Source: Couchioplanes caeruleus (GTDB lineage: Bacteria > Actinomycetota > Actinomycetes > Mycobacteriales > Micromonosporaceae). From it: a stretch of DNA of 64,000 bases. Under the pieces are notes generated by a model, which was given only the letters and a program-made list of their open reading frames with translations, did no database searches and was not told the origin of the DNA. The stretch lies in the NCBI RefSeq assembly GCF_023499255.1, contig NZ_CP092183.1, positions 565,501 to 629,500 of the forward strand, read 5' to 3'. Made by a program: the position numbers and the translations under genes. Below are positions 17,919 through 26,328 of the stretch, one piece after another (positions within the stretch are counted from its first letter, which is position 1; every line of letters starts with the position of its first letter).

Positions 17919-18821
17919 TTACGGCAGGGCCGGGTAGCGGGGCGGGTGGTCGCCGGCGAGCACGAACCGGTCCGCGTCGAAGTCCAGCGGCTCGACCAGA
18001 CCGTCCGTGACCAGCCCCGCGAGCGCACGGGCCCGCTGCACGTCGTCCGCCCACACCGTGTCGAGGCGTTGCCGCGGCACCGGCCCGGTGGCGTGCCGGA
18101 GAACCTCCAGGAGCAGGCCGCGGACGTGACGGTCGGTGCCCGCGTACTTCTGGGGGCGGCGCGTGGGCCCGGTCGGCGCCGGCGCCCCGCTGCGCCGCCA
18201 CGCGCACACGCTCTCCAGCGGGCACTGCGGGCAGCGCGGGGACCGTGCCGTGCAGACGATCGCGCCGAGCTCCATGAACGCGATGCTGGCCTTCGCCGCG
18301 CGGGCCGGCTCTTCGGGCAGCAGCTCGGCCGTGGCGGTGAGGTCGGCCGCGGTGGTGGTGGGCCCGGCGTCCGGATCGCCGGCCACCGCGCGGGCCACGA
18401 CCCGGCGGACGTTCGTGTCCACGACGGGGTGCCGCTGGCCGTACGCGAACGTCGCCACCGCCCGTGCCGTGTACGTCCCCACGCCCGGCAGCGCCAGCAG
18501 CTGGTCGAGGTCGTCGGGCACCCGCCCGCCGTGCCGCTCCACGATCGCCACCGCACACGCGTGCAGCCGCATCGCCCGGCGGGGATAGCCGAGCCGGCCC
18601 CACATCCGGATGGCCTCGGACGGGGGATCCTGCGCCAGGTCCGCGGGGGTGGGCCAGCGGGTCATCCACGCGTGCCAGGCCGGCTCCACGCGTACGACCG
18701 GGGTCTGCTGCAGCATCACCTCGCTGACCAGCACGGCCCACGGGGTGGTCCCGGGCACCCGCCAGGGCAGGTCGCGGGCGTTGTCGTCGTACCACTGAAT
18801 GGCTGAGTCGGCGAGCGTCAT
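17919..18821 (-). CDS. mutY: A/G-specific adenine DNA glycosylase
   Basis: 300 aa. It removes adenine mispaired with 8-oxoguanine. Catalytic Glu34 lies in SEVMLQQT, the helix-hairpin-helix is LPGVGTYTARA (111-121), and catalytic Asp135 is in VVDTNVRR. Cys190, 197, 200 and 206 (C-x6-C-x2-C-x5-C) form the 4Fe-4S site. The C-terminus is shorter than in E. coli MutY, as usual for actinobacteria. It is divergent from the ACT-domain gene, with only 25 bases between the two starts. Confidence 0.95.
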   Translation of the reverse strand: MTLADSAIQWYDDNARDLPWRVPGTTPWAVLVSEVMLQQTPVVRVEPAWHAWMTRWPTPADLAQDPPSEAIRMWGRLGYPRRAMRLHACAVAIVERHGGRVPDDLDQLLALPGVGTYTARAVATFAYGQRHPVVDTNVRRVVARAVAGDPDAGPTTTAADLTATAELLPEEPARAAKASIAFMELGAIVCTARSPRCPQCPLESVCAWRRSGAPAPTGPTRRPQKYAGTDRHVRGLLLEVLRHATGPVPRQRLDTVWADDVQRARALAGLVTDGLVEPLDFDADRFVLAGDHPPRYPALP

Positions 18822-18828
18822 AACCGGG

Positions 18829-18840
18829 CAAGCTTAAGAT
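18829..18840. promoter_or_regulatory. Overlapping divergent -10 boxes between mutY and the ACT gene
   Basis: AGCTTAAGAT carries TAAGAT on the + strand (18835-18840, 6 nt before GTG 18847) and, on the - strand, TAAGCT (18829-18834 on the complement, 9 nt from the mutY ATG). RNA polymerase could not occupy both at once. Confidence 0.45.
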
Positions 18841-18846
18841 GCCGGG

Positions 18847-19350
18847 GTGAACGAGCTCGCCATCACCGTCATCGGCCCGGACCGGACCGGCATCATCGCG
18901 GACGTCTCGGCGGCCCTCGCCGGGGTCGGCGCCAACCTTTCGGACTCGACGATGACCCGGCTGCGCGGGCACTTCGCGATGACCCTGATCTGCACCGGCC
19001 CGACCGCCGGGGACGTCGAGAAGGCCCTCGAGCCGCTCAGCGACCTGCTCGCCACGGTGCGCGCGGTCCAACCGGAGGCGGACGGCGCCGCGCGTGGGGA
19101 GCCGTACCTGGTGAGCGTGCACGGCGCGGACCGGCTCGGTATCGTCGCCGCGGTCACCCGGGTGGTCGCGGCGGCCGGCGGCAACATCACCGACCTCACC
19201 ACCCGGCTCACCGGCCCGCTGTACGTCCTCGTCGCCGAGGTGGACCTGCCGCCGGGCACGGCCGACGACCTCGCCGTACGCCTCGCCGAGGCGGCCGACG
19301 AGCTGGGCGTCGAGGTCACCCTGCGCCGCGCCGAATCGGACGTGCTGTGA
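18847..19350 (+). CDS. Tandem ACT-domain protein (GcvR-like)
   Basis: 167 aa. Two ACT domains: residues about 3-78 (LAITVIGPDRTGIIADVSAAL) and about 88-165 (YLVSVHGADRLGIVAAVTRVV). This is the architecture of GcvR-type regulators that bind amino acids, without a DNA-binding domain. The ligand is unknown. The stop overlaps the GTG of def (GTGA), so the two are coupled. A short promoter box 6 nt upstream indicates a leaderless message. Confidence 0.8.
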   Translation: MNELAITVIGPDRTGIIADVSAALAGVGANLSDSTMTRLRGHFAMTLICTGPTAGDVEKALEPLSDLLATVRAVQPEADGAARGEPYLVSVHGADRLGIVAAVTRVVAAAGGNITDLTTRLTGPLYVLVAEVDLPPGTADDLAVRLAEAADELGVEVTLRRAESDVL

Positions 19351-19898
19351 GCGACGCGCTGGCCGACTGGAAACCCGACGTCCTGGGCGTCGAGGGCCGG
19401 GTGCTGCCGGTGGTGACCGCGCCGGCGGCGGTGCTGAGCCGCGAGGGCGCGGAGGTCGACCCGGCGGACCCCGAGATCGTGCAGCTCGCCGCCGACCTGG
19501 TCGCCACGATGCGGGTGTCGCCCGGCTGCGTGGGGCTCGCCGCACCGCAGGTGGGCGTGAGCGCGCAGGTCTTCGTCGTGGACGTCACCCAGCACCCGAA
19601 GACCGCCACGTCACACGGCACGTTTGTGCTCTGCAACGCCCGGGTGGTGGAGGCCAGCCGGTGGCGGCCCGGCCGGGAGGGCTGCATGTCCGTTCCGGAC
19701 CTGACGGGAGACGTGAAACGCGCCGGCCGCGTCGTGGTCGAGGGTGCGCTCCCGGGTACGGGCGAAGCCGTGCGCCTGACCACCGACGCCTTCGAGGCGC
19801 GCGCCCTGCAACACGAGATCGACCACTGCGCGGGGAAACTTTTTCTCGACCGGGTCGCCGGCGCGCACGCCGTGTACCAGCGCAAGGTCTATCTCTAA
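19347..19898 (+). CDS. def: Peptide deformylase
   Basis: 183 aa. It removes the formyl group from the N-terminal Met of new proteins. All three family motifs are present: GCVGLAAPQVG (60-70), EGCMSVP with metal ligand Cys113, and QHEIDH (155-160) with His156, catalytic Glu157 and His160. It has no formyltransferase partner here; its neighbour is the ACT-domain gene, whose end overlaps its start. Confidence 0.96.
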   Translation: MSDALADWKPDVLGVEGRVLPVVTAPAAVLSREGAEVDPADPEIVQLAADLVATMRVSPGCVGLAAPQVGVSAQVFVVDVTQHPKTATSHGTFVLCNARVVEASRWRPGREGCMSVPDLTGDVKRAGRVVVEGALPGTGEAVRLTTDAFEARALQHEIDHCAGKLFLDRVAGAHAVYQRKVYL

Positions 19899-19979
19899 CG
19901 ATCAGTAAACGAGCCGGTGTCGCATAACCGGCGCGTCGCGCCCACTTCCGTGCAGTTACGGCGATACGGTGCTCCCACT

Positions 19980-20738
19980 ATGCGTACGACGGTCGGTCCC
20001 CTTCCCTCCGCCGTGTACTGGCGGCGTCGCGCAGTGGTGCTCGGTGCCCTCCTGCTCGGCGTCATCGTGCTGTTCGTTTCCTGCTCCGGCGGCGGCGACG
20101 ACAAGAAGCGGGGTACGGGTGCGTCCACCCCGGCCCCCGTGTCCGCGCCGGCGAGCTCCACCCCGGAGGACGAGCCGTCCTTCGTCGACCCGGCCCCGGG
20201 CGCGGGCAACCCGTCCCTGCCCGACCCGGAGGACCTGCAGTCCGACGGCGTACCGGCGGGCACCGACGTCGAGGACGACCCGGACGGCACCAACGGGGGC
20301 ACCAACGGGGGTACGAACACCAACGTGAACGTGCCGGCCGACGGCTCCTGCACGGACGCCGAGATTTCCGTCACCCCCATCCCGGCCGGCACCACGGTCC
20401 GCCGCGGCGTCCCGCTCGAGATCCGCCTGAAGATCAAGAACGTGTCGGCCCGTACGTGCTCCCGCGACGTGGGCGCCGACCTGCAGGAGCTCTACATCGA
20501 GACGGGCGCCCAGAAGATCTGGTCGTCGGACACCTGCAGCAACGCCAAGGGCTCGGACGTCCGCCCGTTCACCCCGAACGGCGAACGCGAGTACAAGGTC
20601 ACCTGGAACGGCCGCCAGTCCAACCGCTGCTCGGCCGGCCTGGCCGCGGGCACGGCACCGCCGGCGGGCCAGTACCAGATCCGGGCCCGGCTCGGCGCCA
20701 AGGTGAGCGACCCGGTTGCCATCACCGTCATCCCCTGA
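19980..20738 (+). CDS. Membrane-anchored or lipid-anchored secreted protein
   Basis: 252 aa, function unknown. A basic start, a hydrophobic stretch (about 18-38, LLLGVIVLFVSC) and a following Ser/Pro/Asp-rich linker with NGGTNGGTN repeats (about 100-112) precede a compact beta-rich domain (about 118-252) with cysteine pairs, resembling extracellular Ig-like DUF4232-type domains. It occupies the position of M. tuberculosis Rv3587c beside disA. ATG 19980 has a TACGGT box 9 nt upstream. The ATG at 19917 is less likely because it would place an extra segment before the membrane anchor. Confidence 0.65.
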   Translation: MRTTVGPLPSAVYWRRRAVVLGALLLGVIVLFVSCSGGGDDKKRGTGASTPAPVSAPASSTPEDEPSFVDPAPGAGNPSLPDPEDLQSDGVPAGTDVEDDPDGTNGGTNGGTNTNVNVPADGSCTDAEISVTPIPAGTTVRRGVPLEIRLKIKNVSARTCSRDVGADLQELYIETGAQKIWSSDTCSNAKGSDVRPFTPNGEREYKVTWNGRQSNRCSAGLAAGTAPPAGQYQIRARLGAKVSDPVAITVIP

Positions 20739-20764
20739 CCGGCGACCGCCAACGCAATCCCACG

Positions 20765-20974
20765 GGCCGCGCGACGTTGTTGGTCGCGCCGACCCCACCG
20801 GCGGCGTGACGTCGCTGGTCGCGCCGATCCCACTGGCCGCGTGACGTTGTTGGTCACGCCGATCCCACCGGCCGCATGACGTCGCTGGTCGCACACGTCC
20901 TGTCGCCCGAGAGGTGCCGCTGGTGGCGCATATCCCGTCGGCCGTGCGACGTCGCTGGTCGCGCACCGTCGCCG
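20765..20974 (+). repeat. 35-bp tandem repeat, 6 copies, upstream of the disA 3' end
   Basis: Units of the form GGCCGCGTGACGTCGCTGG start at 20765, 20800, 20835, 20870, 20905 and 20940 with exact 35-base spacing. The fifth copy is degenerate. The period is not a multiple of three and there are no unique spacers, so it is a minisatellite and not a CRISPR. The gap 20739-21104 shows no gene. Confidence 0.9.
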
Positions 20975-21104
20975 GTTGCAGAATGCAGCCGGCCGCGTGT
21001 TTACGCAGGCCGCGGCCGATCGCTGCCCGCAGGTCCGAGCTATAGCGAGCCGCGGCGGCACTCCGCCGGCCGACCCTGGCGGCACTCCGCCGGGCCGCCG
21101 CCGG

Positions 21105-22289
21105 TCAGACGTAGCGTTCCAGGATGGAGGCCTCGGCCAGCCGGGACAGCCCCTCCCGGACCCCGCGCGCCCGGGCGTCGCCCACGCCGTCGACCGCCTG
21201 GAGGTCTTCGACCGTCGCGCCGAGGAGGCGTTGCAGGCTGCCGAAGTGGTCGACCAGGCGTTCCACGATCTGGGCCGGGAGGCGGGGGACCTTGGCGAGC
21301 AGGCGGAAGCCGCGGGGGCTCACCGCCGCGTCGAGGGCGTCCGAGGCGCCGCCGTAGCCGATGGCCTTGGCGACCGCGACCAGGTCGATCATCTCGGTCG
21401 CGGTGAGCAGGTCCAGCTCGACCAGGGCCTCGTCGAGGGTGCGCGCCTTGCGGCCGGTCGGCAGGTAGTCGCGGATCACCAGCGTGCGGTCGGCGTCGAC
21501 GCCGGCCATGAGCTCGTCGAGTTGCAGGGCGAGCAGCCGGCCGTCGGTGCCCAGCTCGACCACGTAGCCGGAGATCTCATCGGCGATGCGGCGGACCATC
21601 TCAAGGCGCTGTACCACGGCGACGGCGTCACGGACCGTGACGAGGTCTTCGATCTCCAGCGCTGACAGGGTGCCGGAGACCTCGTCGAGGCGCAGCTTGT
21701 AGCGCTCGAGGGTGGCGAGGGCCTGGTTGGCGCGGGACAGGATGGCCGCGGAGTCGTCGAGGACGTGGCGCTGGCCGTTCACGTACAGGCCGATGATGCG
21801 CATGGACTGGCTCACCGAGATGACCGGGAAGCCGGACTGCTTGGCGACGCGCTCCGCGGTGCGGTGCCGGGTGCCCGACTCCTCCGACGGGATGCCCGGG
21901 TCGGGCATGAGGTGGACGGCCGCGCGCACGATGCGGGTGCCGTCGCTGGAGAGCACGACCGCGCCGTCCATCTTGCACAGCTCGCGCAGGCGGGTCGCGG
22001 AGAACTCGACGTCGAGCGGGAAGCCGCCGGTGCAGATGCGTTCCACCACGTCGTCGTGGCCGAGGACGATCAGCGCGCCGGTGCGTCCGCGCAGGATCCG
22101 CTCGAGGCCGTCGCGCAGCGCGGTGCCGGGGGCCATGAGGGCGAGGTTGGCGCGCAGCGGGTCGCCGCTGACCCCGCCGCCGGTCAGGCCGGGCGTCGTG
22201 GGTGTCATCGGGCGGGCCGCCGATCCATTGATGCCGGGGGCAGCACCGTGGGCCTGACGGTTGGCGGAGGCATCGCGGTCGAGCGGCAC
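21105..22289 (-). CDS. disA: DNA integrity scanning protein, diadenylate cyclase
   Basis: 394 aa. It makes c-di-AMP from two ATP and senses branched DNA. The DAC domain shows DGA (108-110, in [12 protein letters not shown]) and RHR (141-143, in [12 protein letters not shown]). A helical linker follows, then C-terminal helix-hairpin-helix motifs ([19 protein letters not shown]). GTG 22289 adds about 27 residues to the usual start and is supported by a TAGAAT box 6 nt upstream; ATG 22208 is the alternative. It follows radA on the same strand after 106 bases. Confidence 0.95.
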   Translation of the reverse strand: MPLDRDASANRQAHGAAPGINGSAARPMTPTTPGLTGGGVSGDPLRANLALMAPGTALRDGLERILRGRTGALIVLGHDDVVERICTGGFPLDVEFSATRLRELCKMDGAVVLSSDGTRIVRAAVHLMPDPGIPSEESGTRHRTAERVAKQSGFPVISVSQSMRIIGLYVNGQRHVLDDSAAILSRANQALATLERYKLRLDEVSGTLSALEIEDLVTVRDAVAVVQRLEMVRRIADEISGYVVELGTDGRLLALQLDELMAGVDADRTLVIRDYLPTGRKARTLDEALVELDLLTATEMIDLVAVAKAIGYGGASDALDAAVSPRGFRLLAKVPRLPAQIVERLVDHFGSLQRLLGATVEDLQAVDGVGDARARGVREGLSRLAEASILERYV

Positions 22290-22295
22290 CTGTAC

Positions 22296-22301
22296 ATTCT
22301 A
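22296..22301 (-). promoter_or_regulatory. TAGAAT, possible -10 of disA
   Basis: It lies 6 nt before GTG 22289 on the minus strand. A TTGACC at 22316-22321 is only 14 bases away, too close for an ideal -35. Confidence 0.5.
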
Positions 22302-22395
22302 CGGACTGTCATCCAGGTCAACGAGCCGCGGTGCAGCGGATGCTCCGCAGCGTGATCGTCGATCACGCTGTGTGCGCGGTGGGCGCGGGTGGTGG

Positions 22396-23805
22396 TCATT
22401 CGGCCGACGCCCGGGCGGCCCACTGCACCGCCGACTGCAGGTCCCCGACCTCGACCACGCGCATCCCCTTGGGGGCGCTGTCGCCCTCGCCCGGTCCGCA
22501 GCCGGGCGGCACGAGCGCGAACTTGAATCCCAGCCGGGCCGCCTCCGCGAGCCGCCGGCCGGCCGCACCGACCCGCCGCACCTCGCCGGTGAGCCCGACC
22601 TCGCCGATCGCCACCAGGTGCGGGGCCATCGCCAGGTTCAGCGCGCCGGACGCGACGGCCAGGGCCATGGCCAGGTCGGCAGAGGGCTCGGTGACGCGGA
22701 TGCCACCGACCGTGGCCGCGAAGACCTCGCGATCGTGCAGCTTGATCTTCTCCATCCGGCGCTGGAGGACGGCGAGGACCATCGCCAGACGGGCGCTGTC
22801 GAGCCCGGAGACCGTACGCCGCGGCGAGCCCTGCACCTGCGCCCCGATCAGCGCCTGCACCTCGGTGACCATCGCCCGCCGGCCCTCCATGGCGACCGTG
22901 ACGCACGTGCCGGGGACCGGTTCGTTGTATCGGGTCAGGAACAGCCCGGAGGGGTCGGCGAGGCTGACGATGCCGGTCTCGTGCATCTCGAAGCACCCCA
23001 CCTCGTCGGCGGCGCCGTAGCGGTTCTTCACCCCGCGCACGAGCCGCAACGACGAGTGCTTGTCGCCCTCGAAGTGCAGCACCACGTCGACCAGGTGCTC
23101 CAGCACCCGCGGGCCCGCGACCGAACCGTCCTTGGTGACGTGGCCGACGAGGACGGTGGCGATGCCGCGTTCCTTGGCGACGCTGACCAGGGCGGCCGTC
23201 ACCGCGCGCACCTGGGTCACGCCGCCGGGGACGCCCTCGGTGCCCGGGGCGGAGATCGTCTGCACCGAGTCGATGATGAGCAGCCCGGGCTTGACCGCGT
23301 CGAGGTGCCCGATGACCGCGCCGAGGTCGCTCTCGGAGGCCAGGTAGAGCCGGTCGTGCAGGGCGCCGAGCCGCTCGGCGCGGAGCCGGACCTGGCTGAC
23401 CGACTCCTCGCCGCTGACCACGAGCGACGGCGTGCCCGCGCCGGCCGCCCACTGCTGGGCCACGTCGAGCAGCAGGGTGGATTTGCCGACACCGGGCTCA
23501 CCGGCCAGCAGCACCACCGCACCGGGCACCAGGCCGCCGCCCAGGACCCGGTCGAGCTCGCTGACACCGCTGGGCACGGCCCGGGCCGGCGCCGCGCTGA
23601 TCGTCGCGATGGGACGGGCGGGCTCGGACGGCAGCCGGGAGCTGACCACGCGGCCGGAGACCACCGGGCCGCTCACGGTGGACTCGACGATCGAGCCCCA
23701 CTCGTTGCACTCCGGACAGCGCCCCAGCCACTTGGGCGGCTGGTGGCCGCAGGCGTCGCACTGGTAGGCGGGGCGGGGTTCCGCCCGGGTCCGCGATGTC
23801 GTCAC
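22396..23805 (-). CDS. radA: DNA repair protein RadA
   Basis: 469 aa. A RecA-like helicase for recombination intermediates. It has an N-terminal zinc finger (CDACG at about 16-20, then CPEC), Walker A GEPGVGKST (about 103-111), Walker B GLLIIDSVQT, and the RadA-specific KNR motif as KNRYGAADEVG, where Phe is the more usual fourth residue. The C-terminal Lon-protease-like domain (AVASGALN, IGEVGLTGEVRRV) is intact. It precedes disA; in B. subtilis RadA partners DisA functionally. GTG 23805 has a TAGCGT box 6 nt before it. Confidence 0.96.
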   Translation of the reverse strand: MTTSRTRAEPRPAYQCDACGHQPPKWLGRCPECNEWGSIVESTVSGPVVSGRVVSSRLPSEPARPIATISAAPARAVPSGVSELDRVLGGGLVPGAVVLLAGEPGVGKSTLLLDVAQQWAAGAGTPSLVVSGEESVSQVRLRAERLGALHDRLYLASESDLGAVIGHLDAVKPGLLIIDSVQTISAPGTEGVPGGVTQVRAVTAALVSVAKERGIATVLVGHVTKDGSVAGPRVLEHLVDVVLHFEGDKHSSLRLVRGVKNRYGAADEVGCFEMHETGIVSLADPSGLFLTRYNEPVPGTCVTVAMEGRRAMVTEVQALIGAQVQGSPRRTVSGLDSARLAMVLAVLQRRMEKIKLHDREVFAATVGGIRVTEPSADLAMALAVASGALNLAMAPHLVAIGEVGLTGEVRRVGAAGRRLAEAARLGFKFALVPPGCGPGEGDSAPKGMRVVEVGDLQSAVQWAARASAE

Positions 23806-23811
23806 CCCGCA

Positions 23812-23817
23812 ACGCTA
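23812..23817 (-). promoter_or_regulatory. TAGCGT, possible -10 of radA
   Basis: It ends 6 nt before GTG 23805 on the minus strand, in the 40-base gap after the LpqE-like gene. Confidence 0.45.
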
Positions 23818-23845
23818 GCCGGGCGGTATGACAAACCCGCGTCTC

Positions 23846-24613
23846 CTACTTGTGCTCGCCGCCCATGTTCTCGTTCGGGTTGCCCGGTGCGCGCGACGCC
23901 GGGGACTGCGGGACGCTGACCGGGGCCTGCACGGTGAGCGGCGCGGCGTTGTTGCTGAACTCGAAGACGAGGTTGAGCGAGCTGCCCGGCACGAGCTTTC
24001 CGGTGAGGCCGACGGCGACCAGCTGCTCCGCGTCGCCCGGCTGGAAGGTGGCCGAGCCCAGCGGTCCGATCTCGATCCGCGCGGGTCGCACCGACGCGCC
24101 CGGCGCGGTGGACGGCGCGGCCGCCGACTCGCCGGGGGAGGGGTTGGTGCTCGGGTCCGGCGTGGGGAGCTGGTCGCTGTTCTGGTTGTCCTCGGTGTCG
24201 GACGGGCGGCTGCCGGACGGCTCCGGGATCGCCGAGCCGGGCGCCGAGGGGGTCGCCGAGCCGGCACCGGACAGGCCGATCTGCCGTGCGGACACGACGC
24301 CGGGGCTCGTGCTCGGCCCGGCGTACGGCTGGCTGCTGATCAGGACCGTGATCGGCTCCCTGGTCTGGTTGTAGATGCCCAGCTCCAGCGGCGCGTCCTC
24401 GCCCGCCGCATACCCCTCGACGCCCGGGTACTGCACCGAGAGGTTGCGGATGAAGACGCTGCGGTCCGCGTTGTCGGCGTTGACGCCCGCGTTGGAGGGC
24501 CTCTTGAGGGCTGTCTCAGCGACCTGCCCGGCGCTGCAGGCGGCGAGCGCGATCGCGGCCACCGCGGCGACACCCGTGGCCAGAACGGCGCGGCGGGTTC
24601 CCAGCGAGCGCAT
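23846..24613 (-). CDS. LpqE-like lipoprotein
   Basis: 255 aa. A signal sequence with a lipobox ending in AAC (Cys near 26) predicts a lipoprotein. A beta-rich N-terminal part (about 50-105) and C-terminal part (about 175-235, ARIEIGPLGSATFQPG) flank a Pro/Ser/Thr-rich insert. Its position next to radA matches M. tuberculosis lpqE (Rv3584), which is the main reason for the call; function is unknown. ATG 24613 is favoured because GGAGG lies 6 nt upstream, whereas the GTG at 24616 would be too close to it. Confidence 0.6.
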   Translation of the reverse strand: MRSLGTRRAVLATGVAAVAAIALAACSAGQVAETALKRPSNAGVNADNADRSVFIRNLSVQYPGVEGYAAGEDAPLELGIYNQTREPITVLISSQPYAGPSTSPGVVSARQIGLSGAGSATPSAPGSAIPEPSGSRPSDTEDNQNSDQLPTPDPSTNPSPGESAAAPSTAPGASVRPARIEIGPLGSATFQPGDAEQLVAVGLTGKLVPGSSLNLVFEFSNNAAPLTVQAPVSVPQSPASRAPGNPNENMGGEHK

Positions 24614-24718
24614 CACAGTCCTCCAAGTGAATCGAGAATCCTCCGCCGATCAGCCTAGAGGTCCGGGATCCGGCGCGTGCGCCGACCCGGCCATCCAGCG
24701 CCTGTCCTGGCCGCCGGC

Positions 24719-25555
24719 TCAGACGACGCGCCCGCTGAAGACCAGCAATGCGACGTCGATCAGCGCCACGACGATGACGGATCGGAACATGGCCACCTGC
24801 CTCGTACCCCGTTTCAGCGCTTTCTTTCCCGCGTACCAGCCGGCGGGAAGGACCACGGCGGCGGCTGCGGCGGCGGCGACACCCGGCCAGGTCGGCGGGC
24901 CGGCCGGCCCGAAGACCAGGGTGAGCGTCGCGGCGAGCAGGAGGCCGCCGGCCGCGACCTGGGACCAGGCCGCGCCGAGCCGGTGCGGGAGGCCGACGAC
25001 GCCGGTCGCGGCGTCGTCGGCGAGATCGGGCAGGACGTTGGCGAAGTGGGCGCCACCGCCGAGCAGCGCACCGGCCGCGACCAGCCACGCCGGCGGCCAC
25101 GGGTGGCCCGGCAGGGCCAGGACCACGAACGCCGGCATCAGCCCGAACGCCACGAGGTACGGCACGACCGACAGCGGCGTCGATTTGAGTGGCCAGTCGT
25201 AGAGCAGGGCGAAGACGCCGACGAGCGTGATGCACAGCGTCGCGGTGGCGCCGAAGGGCAGGCCGAGAAGCGGCACGGCGAGCGAGGCGATCAGACCCGA
25301 GATGCCGACCGTACGCCGGGAGACGGCCCCCGACGCGATAGGCTTGTCCGTCCGTCCCGTGGCCCGGTCCCGGTCGGCGTCGAGCCAGTCGTTCACCCAG
25401 CCCACCGACAGCTGCGTAGCACCGATCGCGGCCGCCACCCCGGCCACGCCCCGGGCGCTGTGGCCGACCCCGATGGCGAGCAGGGCCATGGCGAGCGTCA
25501 CGGCCGCGCCGGGTTCCGGATGCGAGGCCTTGAGGAGTGCGACGGGACGGAACAT
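24719..25555 (-). CDS. UbiA-family prenyltransferase
   Basis: 278 aa, polytopic membrane enzyme. The first Asp-rich motif is NDWLDADRDRATGRTDKP (55-72), the second ANVLPDLADDAATG (about 175-190), so the magnesium-diphosphate sites for prenyl transfer to an aromatic ring are intact. It is divergent from a methyltransferase, flavoprotein and type III PKS, so its acceptor is probably the polyketide ring. This set matches the Actinoplanes missouriensis agq cluster for alkyl-O-dihydrogeranyl-methoxyhydroquinones as I recall it. Start ATG 25555 abuts a possible ATG (25554) of the next gene on the other strand. Confidence 0.87.
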   Translation of the reverse strand: MFRPVALLKASHPEPGAAVTLAMALLAIGVGHSARGVAGVAAAIGATQLSVGWVNDWLDADRDRATGRTDKPIASGAVSRRTVGISGLIASLAVPLLGLPFGATATLCITLVGVFALLYDWPLKSTPLSVVPYLVAFGLMPAFVVLALPGHPWPPAWLVAAGALLGGGAHFANVLPDLADDAATGVVGLPHRLGAAWSQVAAGGLLLAATLTLVFGPAGPPTWPGVAAAAAAAVVLPAGWYAGKKALKRGTRQVAMFRSVIVVALIDVALLVFSGRVV

Positions 25556-25601
25556 GGAAGCAGTGTGGTGGTTGCGGCCCGCGCGTGCCACGCTCGATCA
25601 C

Positions 25602-26318
25602 ATGCCGTCGCTCCCGCGCAACGATCCGCGTCAGTACGACGACCTGGCCGGCGAATGGTGGCGTCCGGGCGGCGGGTTCGAAATGCTGCACTGGCTCGCC
25701 GAGGCCCGCGCCGCCCTCGTACCGCCGGCGCCCCATCCCGGCGCGGTCCTGGTGGACGCGGGCTGCGGTGGCGGCCTGCTCACCCCGCACGTGGAGTCCC
25801 TCGGCTACCGCCACGTCGGCATCGACCTGCGCCGTTCCGGCCTGGAGCAGGCTGCGTCGCGCGGGGTGGCCGCGGTGACCGGCGACGTCGCCGCACTGCC
25901 GCTGGCGACCGAGTCCGCGGACGTGGTGGTGGCGGGGGAGATCCTCGAGCACGTACCGGACATGCCGGCCACCGTCGCGGAGCTGTGCCGGGTGCTGCGT
26001 CCGGGCGGCCTGCTGGTGCTGGACACCATCAACGCGACCCGGATGGGCCGCTTCGTGTCGATCACACTCGGCGAACGGTTCAGGGCCGCGCCGGCGGGCA
26101 TCCATGATCCGGAGCTGTTCGTCGATCCCGGTGAGCTGACGGCCCACTGCGCCAAGAACGGCGTACGCCTGCGGGTCCGCGGGGTCCGGCCGGGCGTCCC
26201 GGGCCTGATCCGCTGGCTGTTCCTGCCGTCGGGCCCGCGGCCGAGCCGGCTGGGCCGGATGGTGCCGACCCGCTCCACGCAGGTGCTCTACCAGGGCATG
26301 GGCCGCAAATCAGGGTGA
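25602..26318 (+). CDS. UbiG-like O-methyltransferase
   Basis: 238 aa. A class I SAM methyltransferase: QYDDLAGEWWRPGGGFEMLH near the start is typical of UbiG (3-O-methylation of ubiquinone precursors), followed by LVDAGCGGGLL (SAM motif I, about 51-61), GEILEHVPDMP and LRPGGLLVLDT. It probably methylates a ring hydroxyl of the type III PKS product. ATG 25602 matches the family start; ATG 25554 would extend it by 16 residues. It begins an apparent operon with the flavoprotein (10 bases) and PKS (44 bases). Confidence 0.82.
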   Translation: MPSLPRNDPRQYDDLAGEWWRPGGGFEMLHWLAEARAALVPPAPHPGAVLVDAGCGGGLLTPHVESLGYRHVGIDLRRSGLEQAASRGVAAVTGDVAALPLATESADVVVAGEILEHVPDMPATVAELCRVLRPGGLLVLDTINATRMGRFVSITLGERFRAAPAGIHDPELFVDPGELTAHCAKNGVRLRVRGVRPGVPGLIRWLFLPSGPRPSRLGRMVPTRSTQVLYQGMGRKSG

Positions 26319-26328
26319 GGGAGACGCC

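Noticed and set aside
20765..20974. CRISPR array
   Set aside because: The repeats are directly adjacent with no unique spacers, and no cas genes are in the window.
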